Of a stretch of 64,000 nucleotides of DNA, positions 30,733-39,984 are shown piece after piece. Under the pieces are notes generated by a model. It ran no database searches. It saw only the letters and a program-made list of their open reading frames with translations, and had not been told where the DNA came from. Every line of letters starts with the position of its first letter. Position 1 is the first letter of the stretch. The stretch spans positions 186,001 to 250,000 of the forward strand of contig RBKR01000009.1 in NCBI GenBank assembly GCA_004835665.1, in the 5' to 3' direction. The position numbers were made by a program, and so were the translations under genes. This stretch comes from Phoma sp. XZ068. Taxonomy: Eukaryota > Ascomycota > Dothideomycetes > Pleosporales > Didymellaceae.

Positions 30733-32127
30733 ATGGCATCCGCGGCAGCCCTAACCCAGGCTTCAACCTCTTTCGAAGTCTTTGTGCGGCTAAGACCTAT
30801 AAGCTCCAGTGAGACCTCTGCATCCGAGCTTGAGCTCAACATCACTCAAGACGAGAAGAGCCAGTCTATCTCGATTTCAACGCAACCCTGCTCCACCCAG
30901 CCGCGCACATGGAAGAGCGCCGTATCCTTTGCGCAAGTTCTTGCTGCTAGCACTACGAACAGCCAGGTCTATGAGGAGACTGTCAAACCTGCACTGTCAC
31001 AGGTCATGGAAGGTGCTACCTGTAACTTCTTTGCATATGGACACTCTGGCAGCGGCAAAACCCACACAATCATAGGCTATGAGTACAACGATGATCATCA
31101 TCTTGGTCTATGTCTATCTGCAGCACGCGATCTATTCCAAGCTGTTAACAAGGAAAACAAGAAAATACCCTCAGGGGATCCAAAGGGAGAATACGACAAG
31201 GAACAGCTGGGTGTGACGGCACGCCTGTACGAAGTGCGAGGGAAAAGTGCGTTTGATCTTTTCAACAATGGGGGCGAGTGTCATATTCGCCAAGGGCCCG
31301 ATGGATGTACGCATGTCCGCGGCCAGACCGAGATTCTCGACGGAGGGAAGGTCAGAGTTCGCCCGATTATTGCTAAGCCATGTTGGTCGTTTGACGAGCT
31401 CCGGAAAGAAGTGTTGGCCGGTCTCAAGATGAGGAAGGTTGGCTCATCCTCAGTACACGACGAGAGCTCCCGTACGCATGCCTTTATCGAGCTTGAGGTC
31501 GTGAACAGAGCTTTATTGGAGGCCAGAGATGCGGCCGTTGAGCGGGAATCCGAATTAGTACCAATTGGAAAGTGGGCGACAGATGTTTATTTGGAGGAGC
31601 AGATGAAGTCTCTAATTCGCAAAGAGGATGGCCAGTACGTTCAGAATCCCGAGGTACCACTGAATCAAGCACGAATCGACGCGGCAGAGGCTGAGAAGAA
31701 GAAATATGAAGACCGTCTAAGCATGGCAGAAGACGCGGTCAGAGAGTGTTTTAAGAGCAGTGATCATCGCTGCCTGGGAGGCAAGTTTGTCTTCGTAGAT
31801 CTTGCGGGATCGGAATACTTCGACCAAGCAAACGGGACTGGCATGGCTGGACTGAAACAGACTCCCAAAGAGCGACAACAAGGACGGCAGATCAACACTG
31901 ATCTCTTCGCATTGAAGGAGGTCATACGCGCCAGAGCATCTGGCCAAGCGCGCATACCGTTCCGGTCGTCCCCATTGACAATGGTTTTGCGCAGTCACTT
32001 TACCACGTCGGATAATGGACGGTCTTCTATCATACTTACCGTGTCGCCCCTGGAATCACACTTCGCAGCAACGAAGAACACGCTGAGTTATGGCAGTCTG
32101 GTCAAGATTTCTGGCGAAACTAAGTAG
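30733..32127 (+). CDS. Short kinesin-like motor protein with a large insertion
   Basis: Single exon, 464 aa, consisting almost entirely of a kinesin motor domain. Visible are FVRLRP (about 17-22), the P-loop GHSGSGKT (103-110), switch I SSRTH (245-249), switch II DLAGSE (356-361), a degenerate neighbouring switch-II helix region, and IPFRSSPLTMVLRSHF near the end. Between switch I and switch II lie about 105 residues, roughly 90 more than in ordinary kinesins; the extra part is charged and helix-rich (ARIDAAEAEKKKYEDRLS). There is no stalk or tail, and the protein ends shortly after the neck-linker position (LSYGSLVK). It may be a motor-only kinesin or a derived ATPase. Motifs suggest ATP binding; microtubule motility is uncertain. 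Confidence 0.85.
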   Translation: MASAAALTQASTSFEVFVRLRPISSSETSASELELNITQDEKSQSISISTQPCSTQPRTWKSAVSFAQVLAASTTNSQVYEETVKPALSQVMEGATCNFFAYGHSGSGKTHTIIGYEYNDDHHLGLCLSAARDLFQAVNKENKKIPSGDPKGEYDKEQLGVTARLYEVRGKSAFDLFNNGGECHIRQGPDGCTHVRGQTEILDGGKVRVRPIIAKPCWSFDELRKEVLAGLKMRKVGSSSVHDESSRTHAFIELEVVNRALLEARDAAVERESELVPIGKWATDVYLEEQMKSLIRKEDGQYVQNPEVPLNQARIDAAEAEKKKYEDRLSMAEDAVRECFKSSDHRCLGGKFVFVDLAGSEYFDQANGTGMAGLKQTPKERQQGRQINTDLFALKEVIRARASGQARIPFRSSPLTMVLRSHFTTSDNGRSSIILTVSPLESHFAATKNTLSYGSLVKISGETK

Positions 32128-32969
32128 CACTAGTGATGTGCCACGCTGCTTCGAACAATTCCGCTGTTCCAGCTTCCACAGCTTTGTAAAGAATAGCCTG
32201 CAGTAATACATACCCATCGAACGGCAATCCCCGATGTGTAGTCATTTTTGAGGATTGAATGGTGTGCAAACGCAGTCTATTCGGCATGAGGAAAAGTATG
32301 CACGCTTTCACCGCTATTGCAGGTACTCATCTCTCGCTTCCCTTCTTCAAGATACCACCATTTTCGCTTTTGTGAAGCTTGCATTCGGTCTTCGCCGAGG
32401 GTTTGCACGACATGATCACGAATCTGATCGCGGACCTGACTTCAGTACTGCATTAGGCGACCTTGGACGTTACTTACAGCATGCAGATGCGGGCGCGCAA
32501 TTGGAATGTGGTGCACCGCCACGGGACTCGCGAACCACGTTCGCCGATTTTGGTCTTGTACATACCGCACGCCATCGGCCCCTCCGTCAGTTAGTTGATC
32601 TTACACGGATCAATCGGCGCCTGCGCTCTTTCTTCATCCTGCAAATAAGCAGAAAGGTTCTATTCGCACATCATTCCAGGAAGCATCTGCTTCGCAGGGA
32701 GCGGTATTACTAGGCACACATAGCCAGTAGAAAGAGGACGCATATAGAAGGCGAGTCTTGCACAGGTCATTGGGTAGAGGCGCACAAAATCCACAGCCAC
32801 ATGTTACGTCCCATGTCACCATTGGTCCTGGCCGTTCCTCACAGCTTACACCGCCCCGCCCGCACTACATTGAATTGTAACACGAGATTCGCTCCACTTG
32901 GATTTGCTGTTTTTCAATTTCACCTCAGCAGAGTCCGTACATACTACCAGGTTCATCTCATATCCGACC
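32128..32969. other. Intergenic, no gene seen
   Basis: About 840 bp between kinesin-like and HET genes. One frame of ~150 codons on the plus strand lacks an ATG at its start and shows no domain or coding bias, so it is not called. Confidence 0.4.
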
Positions 32970-35270
32970 ATGAAACGCAAAGCAGATGATGATTTACCCA
33001 CATGGCCAGAAAGCTGGCCCAAGAGACGATCCTGGCCGAGCAATCGATCTGAACTTCATTCCAGACAAGAACTTCCTTCACCTCGGGGGCGAGAAGTCAT
33101 TGCAGAGCAGGAACCTATGGGAGAAGACTCAAGCGAGGCAAAATCTGCCAGAGTTGGACTTACAGCGCCTGAGACAACGCCATCAGTTACCACTGTATCT
33201 GAAGTACCGAGTCCTAGCCAAACGAATCCGAGCCCAATATTGACAGAACCGACAACGCCAAATCTTGCAGAGCAGAGGCCTGCAATCCAAGAGCCTCATC
33301 AGAAAACGCTTGCAGAACAAGAGCCGTCACAGCCAAAACCTCCACAAGCAAGTCCTGCACGGGGAGTTTTCCATCCTCCGGAGCCAACAGCGCAGAAGCC
33401 GACAGATCCAGAAGACCAAAAGCCAGTGCCACAAGAAGCAGCAGCGCCAGACCCAGAGGGACAACTGCCGCTATCAGAAACACGCATCAAAGATGATGCC
33501 TCAGGTGGAATTGAAGAAAGGCCGGGGGTCGAGACGACTGACTCAAACTGTGAAAAGAAAAACGTTGGACATCCACGAGCGTTCAAGAGGTGGCTAAAGA
33601 TCTGCGACAGGCGCCAAATCTCAGGAACGCAGGAGCTAGACGCGTTGTTAGCCAAGGAAACCAGTCGAAATACTATACTCAAGGTAGCACATAGTGGAGT
33701 AGACGATGATGACGCGCAAGAGAAGAAGCAGAAGCACGCGGCGAACAGCAGCGCAACAGAAAAGAAAGTCTCACGGCCGACAGAAACCGATTCAGAAACA
33801 TCAGAACCCCAGGGCGGGAACGCAGGGAATCGGAAGCCACCAGATCCGGAAGTTCTGTTCAAGTACGCCCCTCTCAACCGCAATGCGCGTTCAATTCGCC
33901 TCGTTCGCATTATCCCGAGGAAACGCGTCACAGACCCTCTTTGTGTCGAACTCCGCCACGCCAATGTTGACGCCACGTACACCTGTCTCTCCTACGAATG
34001 GGGCCCAGAAGAGCTACGGGAATGGAGTCGCATCCTTGTAAACGGCAAGATATTGCGTGTCAGCCAGAACCTCATGGATTTCCTTGTCACCGCAACAATG
34101 CGGGATCCAAACGAATGGTACTGGATAGATGCACTGTGTATCAACCAACTCTCCAATGCGGAGAAGAACCACTCGGTACAACATATGGGTCTTATTTACT
34201 CCAGGGCGCGCACAGTGCTAGCGTGGTTAGGTACGGACCCAACGATTGCGCGGTTTCTTGCTGATCCGCAGAGGTCTGGGGCTCGGTTCTATGCGTTTTG
34301 GAGCTCGACGTATTGGGATCGTGGGTGGGTTACTCAGGAGCTTGCATTAGCGAGCCGTGTGGTGCTTGTTGCTGGTAATAAAGAGCTCGATGCTACGAGG
34401 CTGCCGTTCTACCATGACATTCAGCGCAGTGACGAGGCTGGTGACGATGTTGATTTCTCAAGGCTGTCAGCGCTGAGCGCGGCGAAGACGCATTCTTTAC
34501 GAAGTAAGAGCTTGGTTCAACTTTTGCACATGTTTCGGTTTAAGGAATGCTCAGTGTCAAGGGATCGGGTGTACTCTCTGCGGGCACTCTGCGGACCCGG
34601 CTCGGAGATCGAAGTCAACTACGGACTACCTGAGTACGAACTCGCGGGGAAGATTCTGAGAACTTGTCGTCATAGTCTTTGTTTATGCTCTGTAAGGACA
34701 GTATGTAACGCGCTCAAGATCAAGGACAGTACGCCGTGCTCATCCGCCTCAACGCTACCGTTCGTTGAACTCATCATCCCGCATGTTTCTGTTGGCGAAC
34801 GCGATACTCAGAAAGACCATTTCGCCATCGATCTCAACTTGGTGTGCCTTGCATACGACGGTACGCTAGAGGTTAATGTGGACTCCCAAGAGGCGATTAC
34901 ATGGTTCGGCTATCGCGAGCGATGGGGCACGTTCGTGAAGTCGAGCCGTGGAAGCAGCAATTGCTCGGTTCAGGTGTTGCCAGGTGACAAGGTCATTGTG
35001 AGTTTGTCTCTGATGGTATTGCTTGACATTGCCAGACTTGCTCGCCTGGCACGATTCAGCGACGGCATATGCAACAGAGACGGCACAGCTTCTATTCGAC
35101 TGTGGAAGCGGCGGCTTCAGGAATCTGCGTCGGTTCACTCGGAGCTTCCTAAGTTCGGTTTGGAAGCGAAGCATTTCAATCCTCCACCACAGGTAAGTAG
35201 CACGAACAGTGTCAGGCTCAAAGCGATTAACACTGGCCAGCGCAAGGGACGTCGGGATGGATACGACTGA
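32970..35270 (+). CDS. Heterokaryon-incompatibility (HET) domain protein with long low-complexity N-terminus
   Basis: 766 aa from the ATG at 32970 (MKRKADDDLPTWPESWPKRR). The first ~290 residues are disordered, rich in Pro, Gln, Glu and Lys with recurring AEQxP and PxxQE units. The folded part begins around residue 297 (FKYAPLNRNARSIRLVRI) and contains the HET hallmarks YTCLSYEWGP (about 336), ILVNGKILRVSQNL, WYWIDALCINQ, GLIYSRARTVLAWLG and DRGWVTQELALA. HET domains trigger cell death when incompatible nuclei meet. Near the 3' end a 48 nt segment (35193-35240) has GTAAGT and CCAG ends and no stop, so it may be an intron removing 16 residues. It is the first gene of a region rich in allorecognition-type genes. 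Confidence 0.88.
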   Translation: MKRKADDDLPTWPESWPKRRSWPSNRSELHSRQELPSPRGREVIAEQEPMGEDSSEAKSARVGLTAPETTPSVTTVSEVPSPSQTNPSPILTEPTTPNLAEQRPAIQEPHQKTLAEQEPSQPKPPQASPARGVFHPPEPTAQKPTDPEDQKPVPQEAAAPDPEGQLPLSETRIKDDASGGIEERPGVETTDSNCEKKNVGHPRAFKRWLKICDRRQISGTQELDALLAKETSRNTILKVAHSGVDDDDAQEKKQKHAANSSATEKKVSRPTETDSETSEPQGGNAGNRKPPDPEVLFKYAPLNRNARSIRLVRIIPRKRVTDPLCVELRHANVDATYTCLSYEWGPEELREWSRILVNGKILRVSQNLMDFLVTATMRDPNEWYWIDALCINQLSNAEKNHSVQHMGLIYSRARTVLAWLGTDPTIARFLADPQRSGARFYAFWSSTYWDRGWVTQELALASRVVLVAGNKELDATRLPFYHDIQRSDEAGDDVDFSRLSALSAAKTHSLRSKSLVQLLHMFRFKECSVSRDRVYSLRALCGPGSEIEVNYGLPEYELAGKILRTCRHSLCLCSVRTVCNALKIKDSTPCSSASTLPFVELIIPHVSVGERDTQKDHFAIDLNLVCLAYDGTLEVNVDSQEAITWFGYRERWGTFVKSSRGSSNCSVQVLPGDKVIVSLSLMVLLDIARLARLARFSDGICNRDGTASIRLWKRRLQESASVHSELPKFGLEAKHFNPPPQVSSTNSVRLKAINTGQRKGRRDGYD

Positions 35271-35931
35271 ACGTCTGGGATTTGTACAGTTGTTCTATGT
35301 TGAAGGCTATCTGGGTCGTGCCAGATAGTTCATTCGGGCAAACACAAGTGAATTTTTAACCTTCTCAGCGAAGGTCTCAAGGTCAGTAGTATAATATCGT
35401 ACCTCGATGTCGCGAATACAATGGCTCGGGGACAGATGGCCCATCCTGTTCGTGAGAATGATCCCCCGAGTTGGACCTAGATTTGCAAGATCTGATAAGC
35501 GGGCGTTCTCGGGGCAGACTCGACCGGCCGAAAGGTCAGAGCTTGAGTATCCTGAGCTTTCCGGGCGGGCTGCGGTATCGCAACCAGCATCAGATTTGAT
35601 GTTATCATACAGGGCGTCGTCAATTGCGATCAAACAACAGCAAGCTCAGAGTTTGAGTTGCAGCCTGAGTTGCTGGCGCAAAAATGTGCAGCGCAGTCGA
35701 GATGCAGCCATCCCGAAGCAGTTGCAGGTCTCTGTTATCAGATCGATCGCCGGTTACTCCACCTTCGGAATCCGCACAGGCGGAATTCGTCGGCCGACCC
35801 CCGGAGTCGGCGTCATCGACACCATCTTTTGCAATTGATAAAGTGACGATGAATCCGCCGTCGCAAGCCATTATTGCTCTTGCCTGTTTTGTCCATCGTC
35901 TCTTGGATATCGGTTGAGGTCGTCCGCCAAA
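35271..35931. other. Intergenic, no gene supported
   Basis: About 660 bp between HET and FMN-oxidase genes. A minus-strand frame of about 108 codons (35633-35307) has no recognisable domain and is not called. Promoter of the FMN oxidase lies in the right half. Confidence 0.4.
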
Positions 35932-37134
35932 ATGTCGTACAACAAGAACATCACCGACCTGCATTGCCTCACGATTGAGGAGCTGCGGGTGCTGGCAGCG
36001 CAGCGTATGGACAAGCAGACTCGCGACTATTACAATGAAGGCGCCGACTCGGGCACTACACTCGCAGAAAACATTTCCGCATATCAAAAGTACCGTATCC
36101 GTCCGCGGGTGCTTCGCGATATATCCGTCATCGACACAACCGTCGATGTATTCGGAACCAAGTCCAGCATGCCCATCGGCGCAGCGAGCACAGCTATGCA
36201 CTGCCTTGCACATCCCGACGGCGAGATCGCGACCGCCCGCGCATGCAAAGCCCAAGACGTCGTCATGGGCCTCAGCAGCTTCGCCACGCAAACACTCGAA
36301 GACGTCAAAGACGCCATCGGACAGACGCCCATGGCACTACAACTGTACCTCTTCGAAGAGCGCGCCCACAGCGTCAAGCTGATCAAGCGCGCCAAAGCAA
36401 AAGGCTACAAAGCCGTCCTCCTCACCGTCGACACCCCCGTCCTCGGCCGCCGAAACCTCGAAATCAGAAACCAATTCACCCTCCCCAAGCACCTCCGCAT
36501 CGCCAACTTCGCCAACTGCGACGACGAAGACTCCGGCGCCAGCAACACCAAACCAATCGCCAGCGAATCAGGCTACCACGACGGTGAAAAACGCGTCCCG
36601 CCCAAGGGACCGATCCGATTCCACACGCACGCCGCCAACCCCACACTGACATGGGAAAACGACATCGAGTGGCTCAAACAGCAATGCCACCCCGAAATGC
36701 AAGTCTGGGTCAAAGGCATCGAAACCGGCGAAGACGCCCTCCTCGCCTGCCACCACGGCGTCGACGGCATCGTCGTCTCCAACCACGGCGGCCGCCAACT
36801 CAACGGCGCACTGGCCACGCTCGACGCCCTGCCCGAAGTCGTGCAGGCGGTGCGCAGCCAGGAGAAGAAGATCCCCGTGCATGTCGACGGCGGTATCAGG
36901 CATGGCACCGATGTGTTCAAGGCGCTTGCGCTGGGTGCAGACTTCGTGTGGATTGGAAGGCCGATTCTGTGGGGCCTGGCGTATAAGGGGCAGGAGGGCG
37001 TGGAGCTGGCGTTGCAGTTGATACGGGATGAGTTTAAGTTGTGTATGGGGCTTGCGGGGGTTACGAGTGTGAGGGATATTGGACCGGAGTATCTTGTTAG
37101 GATTGATAAGAGTGGGTTTACGAGTCGGTTGTAG
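35932..37134 (+). CDS. FMN-dependent L-2-hydroxyacid oxidase/dehydrogenase with peroxisomal C-terminus
   Basis: Single exon, 400 aa, the length of glycolate/lactate oxidases. Active-site regions of the family are visible: YYNEGADSGTTLAEN near the N-terminus, TPMALQLYLF, LLTVDTPVLGRR, WVKGIETGEDA with the FMN-contacting Lys, the catalytic His-Arg pair in VVSNHGGRQL, and HVDGGIRHGTDVFKALALGA for phosphate binding. There is no cytochrome b5 domain, unlike flavocytochrome b2. The C-terminus ends SRL, a PTS1-type peroxisomal signal. It should oxidise a short 2-hydroxy acid (lactate, glycolate or similar) to the 2-oxo acid, giving H2O2 if it uses oxygen. It lies within the allorecognition region but appears metabolic. 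The start is the ATG at 35932, context CCAAAATG. Confidence 0.9.
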   Translation: MSYNKNITDLHCLTIEELRVLAAQRMDKQTRDYYNEGADSGTTLAENISAYQKYRIRPRVLRDISVIDTTVDVFGTKSSMPIGAASTAMHCLAHPDGEIATARACKAQDVVMGLSSFATQTLEDVKDAIGQTPMALQLYLFEERAHSVKLIKRAKAKGYKAVLLTVDTPVLGRRNLEIRNQFTLPKHLRIANFANCDDEDSGASNTKPIASESGYHDGEKRVPPKGPIRFHTHAANPTLTWENDIEWLKQQCHPEMQVWVKGIETGEDALLACHHGVDGIVVSNHGGRQLNGALATLDALPEVVQAVRSQEKKIPVHVDGGIRHGTDVFKALALGADFVWIGRPILWGLAYKGQEGVELALQLIRDEFKLCMGLAGVTSVRDIGPEYLVRIDKSGFTSRL

Positions 37135-38059
37135 GTACTGTACCGGGGGTTCTTGGATGCTGATTGTTTTGAAGTGTTTTGAAGTGTAATAACATGTCAA
37201 TAATCTTGTAAAGCTAGCGATGATGGTCTTGTGCATGATAGTCCAGCATTGTGCTCAATGAGTGACACCTTCTACACTTCTAGAATCTATATTTCTAGGA
37301 TCGAATCCTCTATGTATCCTTCAAGATCTTGATGAGGCTGTATCCCATTCAGCCCTCCTTTCCCTCTTGCAAGGCTCCGCAGAACTGTCGCCGTCATCAG
37401 CGCTGTCGCGCTCGACTTGATAGTTTCGGTAGTTCTGTCGCCGTAGCAGTTTTATCCTCTCGTGACGGTGAAATTGTACTCTTTCTGAAGTGAGTGATTG
37501 AGTGGCTGCCACAGCGAAAGAAGCAGTTCATCAACACGATTCATAATTTTGCTCCAAATGGCAGCTGGTTTACCTTCCCAAGCCCTTAACCATATATCTT
37601 TCCTAGGTCCACTATCCGAGTTCCTTTTCGTGACCTACAATAACTGTACCCTGAGTTCCTTATTTTTCCGAGATGTAAAGGTATTTAGTGCAGAGAAGTT
37701 TCGGTCTATACTTGACGGGTACAAATTCAGGAATGGGAAGGAGCGCAGTAACGTCTGCACCTGTACCTGTACTTACACCTACACCTGAATCCTAGTACAC
37801 AATATACAGTGAGGCATGTAGCAGCGCAAGTAGTAGAGTTATAACGTGTATCCTGTTACACTATATACGTTAGTAAAGATGCAGCCTTAGAGTCTTAACA
37901 GTTAAGGAGTATGGACTTACCTAAGTATATAGGTACAAGGTCATTTAGCATTGTGTATAGTATAACCTAATAGTAGGAATCTATTAAGCTCTCATCTACA
38001 ATTGTAGTATATCAGGAATAGATCTCTTCTTTTGTACAGATCTTGTATATCATTATAGA
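37135..38059. other. AT-rich tract, probably decayed sequence
   Basis: AT-rich, especially 37800-38060, with many TA steps and no usable frame. A short CCTGTA/CCTACA-type run lies near 37757-37787. It continues directly into the decayed NB-ARC region and may be the rest of the same lost gene. Confidence 0.4.
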
Positions 38060-38527
38060 CTAGTATTTAGTATAAATCGAAAGGGGCTGATGAGGAAGCT
38101 CTGATATTACTTTACACTTAAAATACCTACAACACGATATCACAAAGCCCACCTTGGTCAATACGATGGTTAAAACCATAGCCCATCGAATATGACGTTC
38201 ATCGCTCAACTTTGCCTTGGCTAGCTGCTTCACACCATACATGGTGTCTGAGATGTTAATTATGTCCCATAGCTCGCTAATCTAGCGGTGCGCCTGCTCA
38301 AAGCTTGATTGACTGACTTTGAGAATCGTAAAGAGAACATGCGTAGGCTACCTTTACTGAGTCTGATAAGCTATCTCGAGCGTGGGAGCTGTCTTTCCGC
38401 AATCATCGAGGCCATACATAGCGACTCGACCAAGTTGTGTCTTTCCATCAACGAAGGAATAAGGTCCCGTGAGAGGAACGAGCCACGGCGCTGCTCAGTA
38501 TTAGCAACGTGCTCATATCGTTGAATA
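38060..38527 (-). pseudogene. Decayed NB-ARC (NLR/STAND NTPase) region downstream of the PNP-domain gene
   Basis: On the minus strand, in one frame from about 38440 to 38100, the translation reads like an NB-ARC domain. It has a P-loop-like segment RVAMYGLDDCGKT, then LEIAYQTQ, then VSQSSFEQAHR, then VKQLAKAKLSDERHIRWAMV at the place of the Walker B strand. At least three stops (TAA, TAG, TAG) interrupt it, and the usual Walker B acidic residues after WAMVL are lost. The order PNP domain, linker, NB-ARC is the standard layout of fungal PNP-NLR proteins. The region directly follows the stop of the PNP-domain gene on the same strand, so this was probably once one gene. Loss by C-to-T change at Gln codons would fit RIP, which is inference. 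Confidence 0.6.
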
Positions 38528-39601
38528 TCAACTATTATTGTACTTGTGTACCGCTACGTGCAGTGCACCGTGAGTCGTTCCATGGTACTGACCTTCAGAA
38601 CCTTTCCCCATCTGCTGTACTGTGTCAGGTTGCACCTTGCAAAGCAACTCTCGAGAAAATGCTGCTGCCTTTCCAGCTGCGTAGAAACTCCATACATCGC
38701 TCTTGTGCGAATCAGCATAATTTGCGATGCCTCGGATAACCAGGCATGGATTGTTGGCGTCGACCCCTGCTGCTTCCATTTCCACGCATAACGCCCCGTC
38801 ACATCTTGATCTAATTTTATCGCGCTCTTCTCCGTCCTTAATAACTGCGTCCCCTGTTGCAACACGACCAAAGTGAACGACGAATGTGTTCTGGTCGTCC
38901 TTAGTACGTGGTGGGCGCCGAACCAGCTCTCTTTGATCACAACCCACGCATGTTGAGAAGGAGTCCCCAGAGTGACAGTATGCAGCCTTGAAAAGCTTGT
39001 CGTGTTGAAGGCCAGGGTGGGCAAATTTCTCCTTCTTTTTGTAGCACCGCAGCCTCGCAAGCTGATCATCAAATGATGCCTTTTCTACATCATGGTCCGA
39101 TTTGAGAATGGCGAGCGCATTTGTGAGCCTCCAGTCTGGGTTCCGCACAGTGCCCACAATCTCAAACTCGCCGCCAGTTTTCAATCTGCCCCTATCGTAG
39201 TATATACAGGCCGGCTTGCCGTCTCCAGGCCACCCTACTACCACGTCTCCAAGGTGTACGTTTTCAAGAGATTCTTCAGAGATATCTGGGCTGGGGATAC
39301 CACCTCCGACCCCCACAAGCAGAGTCATGCGAATGTTAGGGAATGTCTTGAACATAGACCCAGTAAGTCTCCCAGCATTGACGTTGCCAGTCTCGCCTGG
39401 CGGACATGTTCCGATGACAACAGTATGACCTTTGATCAAACCGAAGATGTAAGTGTTATCGTCGTAGTGGGTATCGTACTGCGGAGTGTCGTGCTCTTCG
39501 TCCAGCATCAGGCGCGCTGGCAAAACTTCGAGGTCTGCATTGGGGCAGATCCACGCAACATGGTAGTCTTCACAGCGTAGTCGTCTGCGATTAGAAGCCA
39601 T
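38528..39601 (-). CDS. Nucleoside-phosphorylase (PNP_UDP) domain protein, N-terminal part of a former NLR
   Basis: Single exon, 357 aa, intact. The N-terminus RLRCEDYHVAWICPNADLE is typical of the PNP domain of fungal NLRs, followed by GHTVVIGTCPPGETGNVNA, MTLLVGVGGGIPS, LGDVVVGWP and, near the end, CVEMEAAGVDANNPCLVIRG with ANYADSHK, the nucleoside/phosphate site region. In fungal NLRs this domain is the N-terminal effector or sensor module; related bacterial domains act in phage-defence systems. Here the frame ends after the domain, and what follows resembles an NB-ARC region full of stops. It could be a truncated NLR, a recently freed stand-alone PNP protein, or a non-functional remnant whose first exon is still open. 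Confidence 0.8.
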   Translation of the reverse strand: MASNRRRLRCEDYHVAWICPNADLEVLPARLMLDEEHDTPQYDTHYDDNTYIFGLIKGHTVVIGTCPPGETGNVNAGRLTGSMFKTFPNIRMTLLVGVGGGIPSPDISEESLENVHLGDVVVGWPGDGKPACIYYDRGRLKTGGEFEIVGTVRNPDWRLTNALAILKSDHDVEKASFDDQLARLRCYKKKEKFAHPGLQHDKLFKAAYCHSGDSFSTCVGCDQRELVRRPPRTKDDQNTFVVHFGRVATGDAVIKDGEERDKIRSRCDGALCVEMEAAGVDANNPCLVIRGIANYADSHKSDVWSFYAAGKAAAFSRELLCKVQPDTVQQMGKGSEGQYHGTTHGALHVAVHKYNNS

Positions 39602-39984
39602 GATGGTGCGAATTGTGGCTCGACAAAAGTGTAAGGTGTGTCGCTACGTGAGATAGTTGACAACCAGAGCGAATGCTCTCAATATAAACTTTGGAAGTCT
39701 CCGCCTCAGCCCGGCCGTTTGGTCCCGGGAATCCTTCGCGGTAACATTGAGACTTAACTATTGGGCTGCAAAAGTTGTCTTGTAGCGCTGCGTGGGGGGA
39801 GCGAGACAGTGTGAAACGGGGTGAGCGCGTAAGGCGGAGTTTGATTGGCCTTACTCTGCTATCTCCGAGAATTCTACACGGGCGACTACACTGCCCCAAT
39901 AAGCCCTGCTCGGACATCAAGCGCAGTCTTTTTATATTTATACCAATAAATGCGACTTTCGACAGGATTTTACTGTTAATCCCT
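39602..39984. other. Divergent intergenic region
   Basis: About 380 bp between the PNP gene start and the start of the broken DUF6594 gene. No motif was recognised. Confidence 0.4.

Noticed and set aside
32255..32713. 152-codon frame on the plus strand between kinesin and HET genes
   Set aside because: It opens with TTG, not ATG, has no family resemblance and Arg/His-rich composition. No splice-supported extension was found.
35307..35633. 108-codon minus-strand frame downstream of the HET gene
   Set aside because: No recognisable domain, no good start context, and it falls in a spacer; not enough support to call a gene.
36568..37236. Minus-strand frames over the FMN oxidase, also 35620-36291
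   Set aside because: They overlap a clearly homologous enzyme and have Arg/His/Pro-biased translations typical of antisense shadows of GC-rich third positions.
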